DNA of 64,000 nucleotides from UBA6136 sp041178325 (lineage in GTDB: Bacteria; Pseudomonadota; Gammaproteobacteria; Methylococcales; Methylococcaceae). The notes under the pieces were generated by a model. The model made no database searches, was not told the DNA's origin, and worked only from the letters and a program-made list of their open reading frames with translations. Location: the NCBI GenBank assembly GCA_041178325.1, contig JBEGVN010000082.1, forward strand, positions 84,125-148,124, given 5' to 3'. A program made the translations under genes and the position numbers. Below, one piece after another: positions 52,489 to 61,240 of this stretch (positions are counted from its first letter, which is position 1; each line of letters begins with the position of its first letter).

Positions 52489-53070
52489 TTAACCCTGAAA
52501 GTTCTTGGCAACGAAATCCCAATTGACCACGTTCCAGAATTCCTCAACGTACTTGGGGCGTGCATTGCGGTAGTCAATGTAATAGGCATGCTCCCAGACA
52601 TCACAGGTCAAAAGAGGCTTTTGTCCTGAGGTCAAAGGACATGCCGCATTGCTGGTACTGACTAACGTGAGACTTCCGTCGGCATTCTTCACAAGCCACG
52701 CCCAGCCCGAGCCAAAAGTCGTGACCGCACACTTGGTAAAAGCTTCCTTGAAGGCATCAAAAGATCCGAAGGCCTTTTCGATGGCTTCAAGAAGCGCGCC
52801 CGTCGGCTTTCCACCGCCATTGGGCTTGAGACCATTCCAATAGAAGGTGTGGTTCCAGATCTGTGCGGCATTATTAAAAATGCCACCTGAGGACTTCAGA
52901 ATGATCTCCTCCAGTGACAGATTTTCGAATTCGGTTCCCGGAATCAGGTTATTGAGGTTGGTGACATAAGCCTGATGATGCTTGCCGTAGTGAAACTCGA
53001 GGGTTTCGGCAGAAAGGTAGGGAGCAAGGGCTCCTTTGTCATACGGCAACGCGGGCAATTCGTGGATCAT
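52489..53070 (-). CDS. sodB: Iron superoxide dismutase
   Basis: Converts superoxide to oxygen and peroxide. The 193-residue chain from ATG 53070 has the metal ligands in order: His in FHYGKHHQAYV, His in WNHTFYW, Asp and His in LTCDVWEHAYYIDY. Residues near the active site (FGSGWAWLV) and the length favour the iron form over manganese. ACAGGAG lies 8 bases before the start, which supports 53070 over the longer frame at 53151. Its leader carries two hairpins (see 53096-53134). Confidence 0.97.
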   Translation of the reverse strand: MIHELPALPYDKGALAPYLSAETLEFHYGKHHQAYVTNLNNLIPGTEFENLSLEEIILKSSGGIFNNAAQIWNHTFYWNGLKPNGGGKPTGALLEAIEKAFGSFDAFKEAFTKCAVTTFGSGWAWLVKNADGSLTLVSTSNAACPLTSGQKPLLTCDVWEHAYYIDYRNARPKYVEEFWNVVNWDFVAKNFQG

Positions 53071-53095
53071 CCTGAACTCCTGTAACAAGCGGGAT

Positions 53096-53134
53096 AAAGA
53101 AAAAGGGGCTTGCCCCCTTGGTGCACAGAGCACC
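53096..53134 (-). promoter_or_regulatory. sodB leader: tandem hairpins, one terminator-like
   Basis: Reading the minus strand, a GGTGC/GCACC hairpin (53120-53134) is followed by AAGGGG-GCAAG-CCCCTT and then TTTCTTT. The second is a short Rho-independent terminator ending about 25 bases before the sodB ATG. No promoter fits in that gap, so sodB transcripts must pass the hairpin: a terminator-like attenuator is possible. Confidence 0.55.
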
Positions 53135-53164
53135 GGGAAACAATTCCCCACTAATTTAATCGGA

Positions 53165-53193
53165 AATAAAGTCTAGCATCCCGCAGGGGACAA
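53165..53193 (-). promoter_or_regulatory. Candidate sodB promoter
   Basis: On the minus strand TTGTCC (53193-53188) and TTTATT (53170-53165) are separated by 17 bases, a moderate match to -35 and -10. It would place the transcript start near 53158, upstream of the tandem hairpins. No other feature occupies 53135-53254. Confidence 0.4.
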
Positions 53194-53254
53194 CTGGAAG
53201 ATGAGACGATGGCTTCCCGTGAAATTCAGATTTGCCGGAATCGATCGGCTGGAC

Positions 53255-53728
53255 CTACCCTTTCTGTGATGGAGCCTCTCCATCCCAGCGCTGAACTTCG
53301 GCTTTCCAGCGGCCATCGGACTGCTGCCTTAGAACGCTATACACCACGCCATCGTAGCGGTAATGGAGCCTCTGGTGATTTCCCTTTTCAAGGGTTTTGA
53401 CATCAGAAAAGCGAACCGCCGCGACGACAGTACCATTCTGCGCCGCACGGACACTAACGATGTCCATCGCGTACTCGCCCTGACCGATCAACTTCTGCCA
53501 AAACGCCCTGATTTCAGAGCCGCCATGGGCAACAACGCCGTTCGGCTGCAACAACATGGCATTGTCCTCATAAAGAGACACAATGACATCAATCTGCCCC
53601 TGCTCAAAAGCAGCGTTCCATTCGGCTGCAGTTCGTTCTGCAACTTGCCGTGCAGGCTCGATTTCTGCGGCTTGTAAAGCCCCAACACTAGTGACTAAAA
53701 GTACCAGAAGCCCTAAGCTACGACGCAT
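53255..53728 (-). CDS. Exported SnoaL/DUF4440-like protein
   Basis: About 157 residues from ATG 53728, preceded by GGAG 7 bases upstream. The signal peptide ends after ALQAAE (about residue 20). The mature part is a cystatin-like SnoaL/DUF4440 fold: AAEWNAAFEQGQIDVIVSLYEDNAML, HGGSEIRAFWQKLI and WKAEVQRWD. Proteins of this fold bind small ligands or act on them; this one cannot be placed further. It is divergent from the LysR gene and probably controlled by it. Confidence 0.78.
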   Translation of the reverse strand: MRRSLGLLVLLVTSVGALQAAEIEPARQVAERTAAEWNAAFEQGQIDVIVSLYEDNAMLLQPNGVVAHGGSEIRAFWQKLIGQGEYAMDIVSVRAAQNGTVVAAVRFSDVKTLEKGNHQRLHYRYDGVVYSVLRQQSDGRWKAEVQRWDGEAPSQKG

Positions 53729-53779
53729 GGTCGTTCTCCGCTGCAGTCCCACGATTGGGACGCCTATAGAAAACCACTT

Positions 53780-53797
53780 TTGGTTTACAATAACCAA
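53780..53797. promoter_or_regulatory. 18-base dyad, candidate LysR operator
   Basis: TTGGTT-TACAAT-AACCAA is a perfect 6-6-6 inverted repeat in the 119-base region between divergent lysR and the DUF4440-like gene. It contains the T-N11-A pattern bound by LysR-type regulators. Confidence 0.5.
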
Positions 53798-53847
53798 TAA
53801 AAGTTGCTGATTGTTTCCATAAACCGGATTTTTAAGTTGGAGACGCG

Positions 53848-54780
53848 ATGGACAAGCTGACGAGCATGCTGGTTTTCACCAAGGTCGCCAAAGCGGGAAG
53901 TTTTGCCGCAGCTGCAAAGGAACTGGGGCTTTCCCGAGCCATGGCTACAAAGCATGTGATGCAACTGGAAAATGGACTTGGGATTCGGCTTCTTAATCGG
54001 ACCACCCGAAACCTGAATCTAACGGAAGTCGGTGCGGTCTATCTGGAGCGTTGCCGACAGATCCTTGACGATATGGAAGAAATGGAGCTCGCAGTTACGA
54101 GGCTCCAGACTGAACCTCGAGGCCTGCTCAAGGTCAGCGCCAGCCCCTTTTTCGGTTCGTACCATGTAGCGCCCGCCATTACGGCCTACATGGAAGTTTA
54201 CCCTGACGTGCATGTCGACCTGATCCTCCAGACCAGCTATGCCGATTTAATCGAGGAAGGTTTCGATCTAGCGATACAACTCGACGAACTTCAGGACTCC
54301 AGCCTGATTGCAAGATCTCTTGGCACCTCTCAGCGCGTCGTCTGCGGTGCGCCGGCGTACTTCAAAAAACATGGCACGCCAAAAACTCCGGAAGATCTCA
54401 AGAACCACAACTGTCTAGTCAACCTGAGCCTTGCCCCACGTGATCACTGGCAATTTACGATTCCAGGCGGGGAGTCTCTCACCGTTAAGGTTTCAGGATC
54501 CCTTCAGGCTAATGTGGCCGATGCGCTTCGAATTGCTGCACTGAGCGGATTGGGGCTCGTCATTCTGCCGACCTATATGGTGGGGCAGGATATCCGCAAG
54601 AACCGGCTTCAAGCCGTCCTCACCGAGTATGTCCCAGCCCCCCTCGAGATTCATGCGGTCTACCCCCATAGAAAGCATCTTTCGGCCAAGGTCAGAACAT
54701 TCGTGGACTTCCTTCATGAGCGCTTCCACCCGAAGCCCTATTGGGAAGAATGGGCTCAGGAGCAAATGCAGGATAATTAG
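53848..54780 (+). CDS. LysR-family transcriptional regulator
   Basis: Transcription factor of 310 residues. The winged helix (1-60) has the recognition-helix region KELGLSRAMATKHVMQLENGLGIRLLNRTTR; the effector domain (about 90-300) has the periplasmic-binding-protein-like fold. The class (CrgA/PecT-like) commonly represses or activates the divergent gene, here the exported DUF4440-like protein, with a dyad operator candidate between them. The inducer is unknown. Confidence 0.92.
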   Translation: MDKLTSMLVFTKVAKAGSFAAAAKELGLSRAMATKHVMQLENGLGIRLLNRTTRNLNLTEVGAVYLERCRQILDDMEEMELAVTRLQTEPRGLLKVSASPFFGSYHVAPAITAYMEVYPDVHVDLILQTSYADLIEEGFDLAIQLDELQDSSLIARSLGTSQRVVCGAPAYFKKHGTPKTPEDLKNHNCLVNLSLAPRDHWQFTIPGGESLTVKVSGSLQANVADALRIAALSGLGLVILPTYMVGQDIRKNRLQAVLTEYVPAPLEIHAVYPHRKHLSAKVRTFVDFLHERFHPKPYWEEWAQEQMQDN

Positions 54781-54818
54781 CCCAAAGCTTTCACCGAATC
54801 CTCAGCGACGTTTCCCAC

Positions 54819-55301
54819 GTGTCCCATTTCGAAATCGAACGCAAATTTCTGGTCCTCAATGAGGATTGGCGCGCCTCAGTCCGCTCTGCAATCCCCATGC
54901 GTCAAGGCTACCTCAATAGCGAAAAACGTTGCTCTGTGCGAGTAAGAATCAGTGGCAAAGAGGCCCATCTCAACATCAAGGGCGCAACCATTGGGGCCAA
55001 GCGACTCGAATTCGAATACCCTATTCCGCTCGATCAGGCCACCATCATGCTCGACAGCCTCAGCACAGGGCCACTCATCGAGAAAGTCCGCTATCTCATT
55101 CCACAAGGCCATCTGACCTGGGAAATCGACGTCTTCTCAGGGGACAACTCTGGGTTAGTGGTTGCCGAAATCGAACTTTCTGACCCTGAAGAAGCCTTCG
55201 ATCTACCGTCATGGATAGGTGAAGAAGTGACCCATGACTCGCGTTACTACAACACCTGTCTTAGCCGCACGCCCTACTCGACCTGGAACACTTCCCAATG
55301 A
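54819..55301 (+). CDS. CYTH-domain triphosphatase
   Basis: Metal-dependent hydrolase of the CYTH family, 160 residues, most like bacterial inorganic triphosphatase. The signature EIERKFLV is at residues 5-12; further basic and acidic tunnel residues are in CSVRVRISGKEAHLNIKG (about 38-55) and VAEIELSDPEEAF (about 117-129). It begins with GTG and overlaps the CPBP gene by ATGA. Confidence 0.9.
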   Translation: MSHFEIERKFLVLNEDWRASVRSAIPMRQGYLNSEKRCSVRVRISGKEAHLNIKGATIGAKRLEFEYPIPLDQATIMLDSLSTGPLIEKVRYLIPQGHLTWEIDVFSGDNSGLVVAEIELSDPEEAFDLPSWIGEEVTHDSRYYNTCLSRTPYSTWNTSQ

Positions 55302-55894
55302 ATAAGGTTCAGTTCCTTGGGATGGCAACGCTCTTTGAAGGCGGCCTGTTTCTTTTAGCTTTGGGCCTTGGAAAATTCTTTGAAATTGACCCCCTCGCAA
55401 CTCTTCACGGTGATTCCGAGAGTGTCTTTCTAGCCGTCGCCGCCACAGTTCCACTCTATGGCTTCCTACGTCTGACCCAACATATCCCATCGCTGCGCGT
55501 GCTTCGCGATCTGTTGGTGGAACGACTCGGGCAGCTTCTTGCCAGCATGAGTCGCCTCGAGCTGCTTTATCTTGGATTTTTGGCAGGAACCACAGAGGAG
55601 GTTCTTTTTCGCGGGTTCCTACAGCCCTGGCTAGAGGAGATGTGGGGCGGCATCGGTGGCCTCGTTTTTAGCAACATGATCTTTGCACTTCTGCACTGGA
55701 TCACGCCCGTCTACGGTGTTGTTGCGGGGTTGCTCGGTACCTACCTCGGCATCACCATGGATCTAGGCCCGGAGCGCAATCTGACGATTCCGCTTTTGGT
55801 GCATGCACTCTATGATTTTTTGGCTCTACAGGCCGTTGCAAGCCTTTGGCGCCAGGCCGAAATCCAACGCGCAGGGTACCCCGAGAGAGACTGA
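55298..55894 (+). CDS. CPBP-family intramembrane protease
   Basis: A 198-residue polytopic protein of the CPBP (type II CAAX-like) glutamic-type protease family. The catalytic EExxxR motif is GTTEEVLFRGFLQPWL (about 97-112), the second FxxxH-type site is FALLHWI (near 128), and a third segment, HALYDFLALQ, is near 168. Its substrate is unknown; coupling to the CYTH gene suggests only co-expression. It is convergent with pta, with 4 bases between the stops. Confidence 0.88.
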   Translation: MNKVQFLGMATLFEGGLFLLALGLGKFFEIDPLATLHGDSESVFLAVAATVPLYGFLRLTQHIPSLRVLRDLLVERLGQLLASMSRLELLYLGFLAGTTEEVLFRGFLQPWLEEMWGGIGGLVFSNMIFALLHWITPVYGVVAGLLGTYLGITMDLGPERNLTIPLLVHALYDFLALQAVASLWRQAEIQRAGYPERD

Positions 55895-55898
55895 GTAT

Positions 55899-57986
55899 TT
55901 AGGACTGGATGGCCGTAATGAGGACTGTATTGACGATGTCATCGACGGTACAACCTCGACTCAGGTCATTGACCGGTTTCTTCAAACCCTGAAGCACAGG
56001 GCCAATTGCCAGTGCACCGGTTTCCCGCTGGACAGCCTTATAGGTATTGTTTCCGGTATTAAGGTCCGGAAAAATGAGGACATTGGCGTGACCTGCAACC
56101 CTTGACCCCGGAAGCTTGAGTCGCCCCACGGATTCGTCCACTGCCGCGTCGTATTGCATGGGCCCCTCCAAAATCAGATCAGGACTTTTGGACTGCGCGA
56201 TCTGGGCGGCAGAACGCACCTTGTCCACATCCTCCCCACTGCCTGACCCTCCGGTGGAATAAGACAATAAGGCGACTCTCGGACTGACACCGAAAAGACA
56301 TGCGGTCTCGGCCGACCGAATCGCTATTTCGGCCAACTGCTCCGGCGTCGGATCCGGATTGACTGCGCAGTCTCCATATACCATGACGCCATCTTCCATG
56401 CACATGAAGAAGACCGAGGACACCACCGGACACCCCGGAAGGGTCTTAATGATCTGAAGGGCGGGGCGTATGGTGTGTTGAGTCGTGTGGACAGCACCTG
56501 AAACCATCCCATCAGCCTCACCGAGATGAACCATCATCGTGCCGAAATAAGAAACATCTTGTAGCGTGTCTCTTGCCTGATCGAGGGTGACTCCCTTGTG
56601 TTTGCGAAGCGTGAAATAGGTCTCCGCGTAAGTCGAAAGTCGTGGGCTCTCCACCGGATCAATGATGTTGACCCAGGCAGGGTCCAATTGAAACCCGATC
56701 TCACGCATTTGAAGCACAACTTCACGCCGATTACCGAGCAGTGTCAGTCTGACGGCCTGTCGGCTGACCAGTTCTGCAGCCGCTCTGATAATGCGAGGTT
56801 CGGTTCCCTCACACAAAACGATATGACGAATTCTGGCCTTCGCTTTCTGCATCAGACCAAAGGTAAACAGGCGAGGCGTCATGATCTCAGAGCGAGCTTC
56901 CATGATGTGCCGACTCAGCGCATCAAGGTCAACATGCTGATCAAACAGTTCGCGCGCCCTTTTGACCTTATCTCGGTCGTTTGCATCAAGCCGGGCATGG
57001 ATCTTTTCAAGATGCGAAGCCACTGAATAAGTGCCACCCTCAACCACCATCACAGGCAAGGTGCCATGAAGCCCGTCGATCAGACGCATGACGATAGGGT
57101 CAGGTCGAATTCCAGCAGTGAGAACGATCCCTGCCAAACGAGGTGCATTCAATGAGCGATCTGCCTCAATCATGCCAAGAAGGAGATCCAATCGGTCACC
57201 GGAGGTCAGGACCAAAAGACCCGGCCTTAACCGTGGCAAAAGGTTCTGAAGGTACATCGCCCCAATCATGTAACCTTCCACAACGGATTCCAGCCGCTCG
57301 TGGCCACAGATCACTTCGGCCTTCAGGACCCCAAGAACCTCACGAACGGTCGGCCGACTGAGTGCCGGTGTTTCAGGAACAACTCCGAGGATTTCATCGA
57401 CAGCGATGAACTCTTTCGCCAAAAGAGTGCGGTAGGCATCCAACTGAACGGGTTCAGCACGGGAGAGAACGACCCCGATCACATTGGAAAGCTTGCTGCG
57501 AAATCCATCCACAGCCACACGAAGTCCATTGACGGCCTCCTCCGGGGACAGGTCTTTGCCTGTACCGACCAGTACGACAGGCACTGAGAGTGTCTGAGAA
57601 ATCAGGGCATTGAGATCAAACTCCAGCGCCAACCCCTGGCCAAGATAATCGGTCCCCTCAATCACGATAAAGTCGCAACTCGCCTCTAGGCTTTTATAGT
57701 CCTCGACAATCTTCTCCAGCACGCCATCGATCCCCTGCCCTCCAAGCTCTATCAGGAGATCACTCATCCGCCATGAGTAGCTCGCGGCATAGGACTGGTT
57801 CAAGCCAGAAGATCGACAAATGAGTTCAATGTCTTCATCGGGAGCATTGTCTGAAGATTCAGCGATCACAGGCCGATAAAACCCAACCCGCGGCGTTTCT
57901 CGAAGCCCAAGCTCAATAAGCCCCAACGAAATAACCACCTTCCCGGTTCCCGGCGCCACCGCACTAACATAGATGGAACGCGCCAT
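55899..57986 (-). CDS. pta: Phosphate acetyltransferase
   Basis: Converts acetyl-CoA and phosphate to acetyl phosphate. The 695-residue enzyme has the long gammaproteobacterial layout: an N-terminal dethiobiotin-synthetase-like domain (1-200, with APGTGKVV as a weakly conserved P-loop), a DRTGG region (about 210-320) and the catalytic PTA_PTB domain (about 370-690, ending near NDLSRGCTVDDIVN). The ATG at 57986 overlaps the ackA stop (TGATG); a TTG one codon earlier is also possible. Together with ackA it forms the acetate-producing or assimilating pathway. Confidence 0.96.
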   Translation of the reverse strand: MARSIYVSAVAPGTGKVVISLGLIELGLRETPRVGFYRPVIAESSDNAPDEDIELICRSSGLNQSYAASYSWRMSDLLIELGGQGIDGVLEKIVEDYKSLEASCDFIVIEGTDYLGQGLALEFDLNALISQTLSVPVVLVGTGKDLSPEEAVNGLRVAVDGFRSKLSNVIGVVLSRAEPVQLDAYRTLLAKEFIAVDEILGVVPETPALSRPTVREVLGVLKAEVICGHERLESVVEGYMIGAMYLQNLLPRLRPGLLVLTSGDRLDLLLGMIEADRSLNAPRLAGIVLTAGIRPDPIVMRLIDGLHGTLPVMVVEGGTYSVASHLEKIHARLDANDRDKVKRARELFDQHVDLDALSRHIMEARSEIMTPRLFTFGLMQKAKARIRHIVLCEGTEPRIIRAAAELVSRQAVRLTLLGNRREVVLQMREIGFQLDPAWVNIIDPVESPRLSTYAETYFTLRKHKGVTLDQARDTLQDVSYFGTMMVHLGEADGMVSGAVHTTQHTIRPALQIIKTLPGCPVVSSVFFMCMEDGVMVYGDCAVNPDPTPEQLAEIAIRSAETACLFGVSPRVALLSYSTGGSGSGEDVDKVRSAAQIAQSKSPDLILEGPMQYDAAVDESVGRLKLPGSRVAGHANVLIFPDLNTGNNTYKAVQRETGALAIGPVLQGLKKPVNDLSRGCTVDDIVNTVLITAIQS

Positions 57987-59149
57987 CAAATGCCCCCGCT
58001 GCCGATCAAAAGTTCGGACGCCTGAAGAGCGATTTCCCTCTCCTCTGCCGCCGGCGCAACGATCACCCGAACCTGTGAACCTTTTTTCTGGATCTCCGCG
58101 ACCCCCCCTGCGTAGGCCACATTACGCTCGAGATCAAGTTCGAACCCAAGATGGGACAGGCCTGAGAGGGCTTCTAACCGGACCTTGGGCGCATGTTCTC
58201 CAATCCCTCCTGTGAAGACCAGCGCATCCAACTGAGGAAGCTCAGCGCGATAAGCGCCGATGAAGTGACGTAGCCGGTGGATATAAATATCGAGAGCTTC
58301 CCGGGCTTCAGCGTCCCCGGATAAAACTCTTCCAAGAATCTCCCGCATATCATTGCTTCCACAAAGAGCCTTGAGCCCGCTTTGATGATTCAGCCGCCGA
58401 TTCAAATCCTCCGCTGACAACCCCTCCTTGGAAAGCCAATGGACCAAGACACCCGGATCAACATCGCCTGAACGGGTTCCCATGACCAACCCGGCAGTAG
58501 GCGTCATCCCCATCGAGGTATCGACGCTCAAACCCGCGCGGATGGCGCAGATACTCGCGCCATTCCCCAAGTGCAACACCAAGAGATTGACCTCATCGGC
58601 CGAACGCTGGAGATATGCGGCAATCTGTCGCCGAATTGAGGCAAACGACGTGCCGTGAAAGCCATAACGACGAACCCGCTCCCCACCCTCTTTGGCCTCA
58701 GGAATGGCATAGCGATAGGCCGCTGCCGGGAGTGAGTGATGAAACGCCGTATCGAAAACGGCCACCTGTGGCACAGCAGCCCAATGGGCTCGACATGCCT
58801 CAATTCCCAGAAGATTAGGGGGATTATGCAGTGGCGCCAGGGAGGCCGCTGCACGAATGCCTTCTACGACGGATGCATCAATCACTTCCGCCTGTCGGAA
58901 CCGCTCCCCCCCATGGACCACCCGATGACCAATGGCAAACAGAGGCGCGGTCTTAAGATAACCCGATGCCTCCAGCATATGAACGACCCGACCGATTGCA
59001 TCGCCATGATCCTTGACCGTCGAATCAGGCTCACCAATGCGTTCGACCAATCCACCCGAGACGGCAGAAAGGCCCTCGCTGGAGAGCATATAGAGCTCGT
59101 ATTTGAGCGACGAACTCCCCGAATTCATGACCAGTATGGATCGTGCCAA
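57986..59149 (-). CDS. ackA: Acetate kinase
   Basis: Interconverts acetyl phosphate and acetate with ADP/ATP. The kinase fold's N-terminal ILVMNSGSSSLKYELY, the GHRVVHGGERF block and the ATP-site VLHLGNGASICAI are present, as is VFTGGIGEHAPKVR near the end. From TTG 59149, with GGAGAG upstream, it is 387 residues; the frame opens earlier at 59197, but the extra residues are not family-like. It reads into pta with overlapping stop and start, in the E. coli order. Confidence 0.96.
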   Translation of the reverse strand: MARSILVMNSGSSSLKYELYMLSSEGLSAVSGGLVERIGEPDSTVKDHGDAIGRVVHMLEASGYLKTAPLFAIGHRVVHGGERFRQAEVIDASVVEGIRAAASLAPLHNPPNLLGIEACRAHWAAVPQVAVFDTAFHHSLPAAAYRYAIPEAKEGGERVRRYGFHGTSFASIRRQIAAYLQRSADEVNLLVLHLGNGASICAIRAGLSVDTSMGMTPTAGLVMGTRSGDVDPGVLVHWLSKEGLSAEDLNRRLNHQSGLKALCGSNDMREILGRVLSGDAEAREALDIYIHRLRHFIGAYRAELPQLDALVFTGGIGEHAPKVRLEALSGLSHLGFELDLERNVAYAGGVAEIQKKGSQVRVIVAPAAEEREIALQASELLIGSGGI

Positions 59150-59270
59150 AACTCGCTCTCCGAAACCTACGCCATGGAAGCTAGCATAGCCCTTCAAAAT
59201 AAAAATAACGACTCGTTGTGATCCGCTCTGGCAAAATGAAAGGCTGACCTTTACGAAAACAACGACCCTT

Positions 59271-60095
59271 ATGGACTATATCCTTCTTGTCAAAGCTTTC
59301 CTCCTCGGCATCGTCGAGGGACTGACCGAATTCTTGCCCGTCTCCAGCACAGGTCATCTGATCCTCGCCGGGGACCTTCTTGAATTCAACAATGAGCGGG
59401 GGAAACTTTTCGAGATCGTGATTCAGTCAGGCGCTATCCTTGCGGTGATCTGGGAATACCGAAATCGTATTCTGACGGTGCTGCGTGGGCTTCCCAAGGA
59501 AAAATCGGCCCGTCGCTTTACCGTGAACCTTGGAATTGCCTTTCTCCCTCTTGCCCTCCTCGGGCTGGCCTTCGGCAAGACCATCAAGGCGCATCTTTTC
59601 CAACCACTTCCTGTCGCTAGCGCATTTATCCTTGGCGCCTTTTTCATCATTTGGGCTGAACGGCGGCAACACAAAATCCGGATCCACCGTGTCGAGGATC
59701 TTCGGTGGCCCGATGCCTTGAAGCTTGGCATTGCGCAGGCCTTTGCCCTCATTCCAGGCACCTCCCGCTCAGGTGCCACGATTATTGGCGGTTTGTTCTT
59801 CGGGCTTTCGCGTAAAGCGGCCACCGAATTTTCTTTTTTTCTGGCGATTCCAACGCTGCTGCTGGCAACGGTCTATCAGCTTTATAAAGAACGCGAGTTG
59901 TTGTCTTTCGATGATGTGGGAATGTGGGCTGTCGGCTTCACCAGCGCCTTCCTCTCGGCCTTCCTTTGCGTCCGCTGGCTGCTCCGATACATCGCACACC
60001 ATGATTTCGTGGTGTTTGCCTGGTATCGCATCCTCTTTGGGATCCTGATCATTGCCTCATGGCAACTCGGCTGGGTCAACTGGACGCAAGGCTGA
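59271..60095 (+). CDS. uppP: Undecaprenyl-diphosphatase UppP/BacA
   Basis: Recycles undecaprenyl diphosphate to the lipid carrier for peptidoglycan, O-antigen and other polymers; loss reduces bacitracin resistance. The 274-residue protein has about eight helices and the conserved catalytic loops EGLTEFLPVSSTGH (about 17-30) and PGTSRSGATIIGGL (about 161-174). ATG 59271. It is followed closely by the class V aminotransferase gene. Confidence 0.96.
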   Translation: MDYILLVKAFLLGIVEGLTEFLPVSSTGHLILAGDLLEFNNERGKLFEIVIQSGAILAVIWEYRNRILTVLRGLPKEKSARRFTVNLGIAFLPLALLGLAFGKTIKAHLFQPLPVASAFILGAFFIIWAERRQHKIRIHRVEDLRWPDALKLGIAQAFALIPGTSRSGATIIGGLFFGLSRKAATEFSFFLAIPTLLLATVYQLYKERELLSFDDVGMWAVGFTSAFLSAFLCVRWLLRYIAHHDFVVFAWYRILFGILIIASWQLGWVNWTQG

Positions 60096-60100
60096 GCGAA

Positions 60101-61219
60101 ATGCATTCCGAATTTTCCGTCGATCCCTCGATCATTTATCTGAATCATGCCGCAGTCGCTCCCTGGCCCAAGCGGACCGGTGAAGCCGTCGCAGCATTTA
60201 CGAGAGAGAATGTAACAAAGGGCGCAAGCCACTACCCGAAATGGAGCTTGGAACAAAAAAGGCTCCGCGAGAAGGCCGCGTCCTTTCTAAATGCCACAAG
60301 CCCCCGGGAAATCGCTCTGGTTAAAAACACCTCAGAAGCCATCTCATTTGTGGCATCGGGACTGGAGTGGCATCCCGGCGATAACGTCGTGGGCACTTCA
60401 GAGGAGTTTCCCTCCAACCGTATTCCCTGGGAGGCCCTCTCAAGGCTGGGCGTTGAATATCGGCCGGCCGACATTTCGGGTGAAGATCCGGAGAGTGCGA
60501 TTCTTGCCCGCGTTGACCAGAACACCCGTCTCGTTGCTGTAAGCTCTATCCAGTATGCATCCGGTCTCAGACTGAACCTCGAAAAGTTGGGTAAAGCATG
60601 CCGACAGCAAGGCATTCTTTTCATGGTGGATGCAATTCAGAGCCTTGGCGCTTTTCCGATGGATGTTAGGGCCATTCAAGCTGACTTCGTGATGGCCGAT
60701 GGGCACAAGTGGCTCCTTGCGCCTGAAGGCCTCGGAATTTTCTATATCGCTGAACAAGTCCTCGACAGGATCAAACCGACCCAATATGGCTGGCATATGG
60801 TCGAGCACGCGGGCGACTATGATACGAAGGCGTGGTCCCCCGCGCTCAGTGCAAGAAAGTTCGAATGCGGCAGCCCGAACATGCTGGGCATCCATGGCCT
60901 TTCCGCCAGCCTTTCGGTACTCATGGAAGAGGGCATGGAAAATGTCGCACGCGGGATCCTTGAGCGAACACATCGACTTTTGGATCTGATCTCAAGAGAG
61001 TCTCGACTGACTCTGCTGTCATCCCCTAATCCCGATCGTCTCTCAGGCATCGTCCTTTTCAAGCACCACGTAACGCCCGATGCGGCGGTCTGGAGTCACC
61101 TCAAGAACCATCAGGTCATCTGCGCGATGCGAGGGGGCGGAATTCGATTTTCTCCCCACTTCTACACCCCGCTAGGGCAATTGGAAAAGGCCGTACAACT
61201 CGCTGCTGAAGCGACTTAA
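60101..61219 (+). CDS. Class V aminotransferase/cysteine desulfurase-like enzyme
   Basis: PLP enzyme of 372 residues, start ATG 60101 chosen over an earlier frame inside uppP. Features: YLNHAAVAPWPKRTGEAV at about 12-29, NTSEAISFVASGL at about 78-90, DAIQSLGAFPMDVR at about 185-198 and the PLP Lys in ADGHKWLLAPEG at about 207-218. The sulfur-transfer Cys loop of IscS is not obvious, so it may be a desulfurase of the SufS/CsdA type or a kynureninase- or isopenicillin epimerase-like aminotransferase. The substrate is unknown. Confidence 0.84.
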   Translation: MHSEFSVDPSIIYLNHAAVAPWPKRTGEAVAAFTRENVTKGASHYPKWSLEQKRLREKAASFLNATSPREIALVKNTSEAISFVASGLEWHPGDNVVGTSEEFPSNRIPWEALSRLGVEYRPADISGEDPESAILARVDQNTRLVAVSSIQYASGLRLNLEKLGKACRQQGILFMVDAIQSLGAFPMDVRAIQADFVMADGHKWLLAPEGLGIFYIAEQVLDRIKPTQYGWHMVEHAGDYDTKAWSPALSARKFECGSPNMLGIHGLSASLSVLMEEGMENVARGILERTHRLLDLISRESRLTLLSSPNPDRLSGIVLFKHHVTPDAAVWSHLKNHQVICAMRGGGIRFSPHFYTPLGQLEKAVQLAAEAT

Positions 61220-61240
61220 CCGGTCTTCCCGATCGGGACC

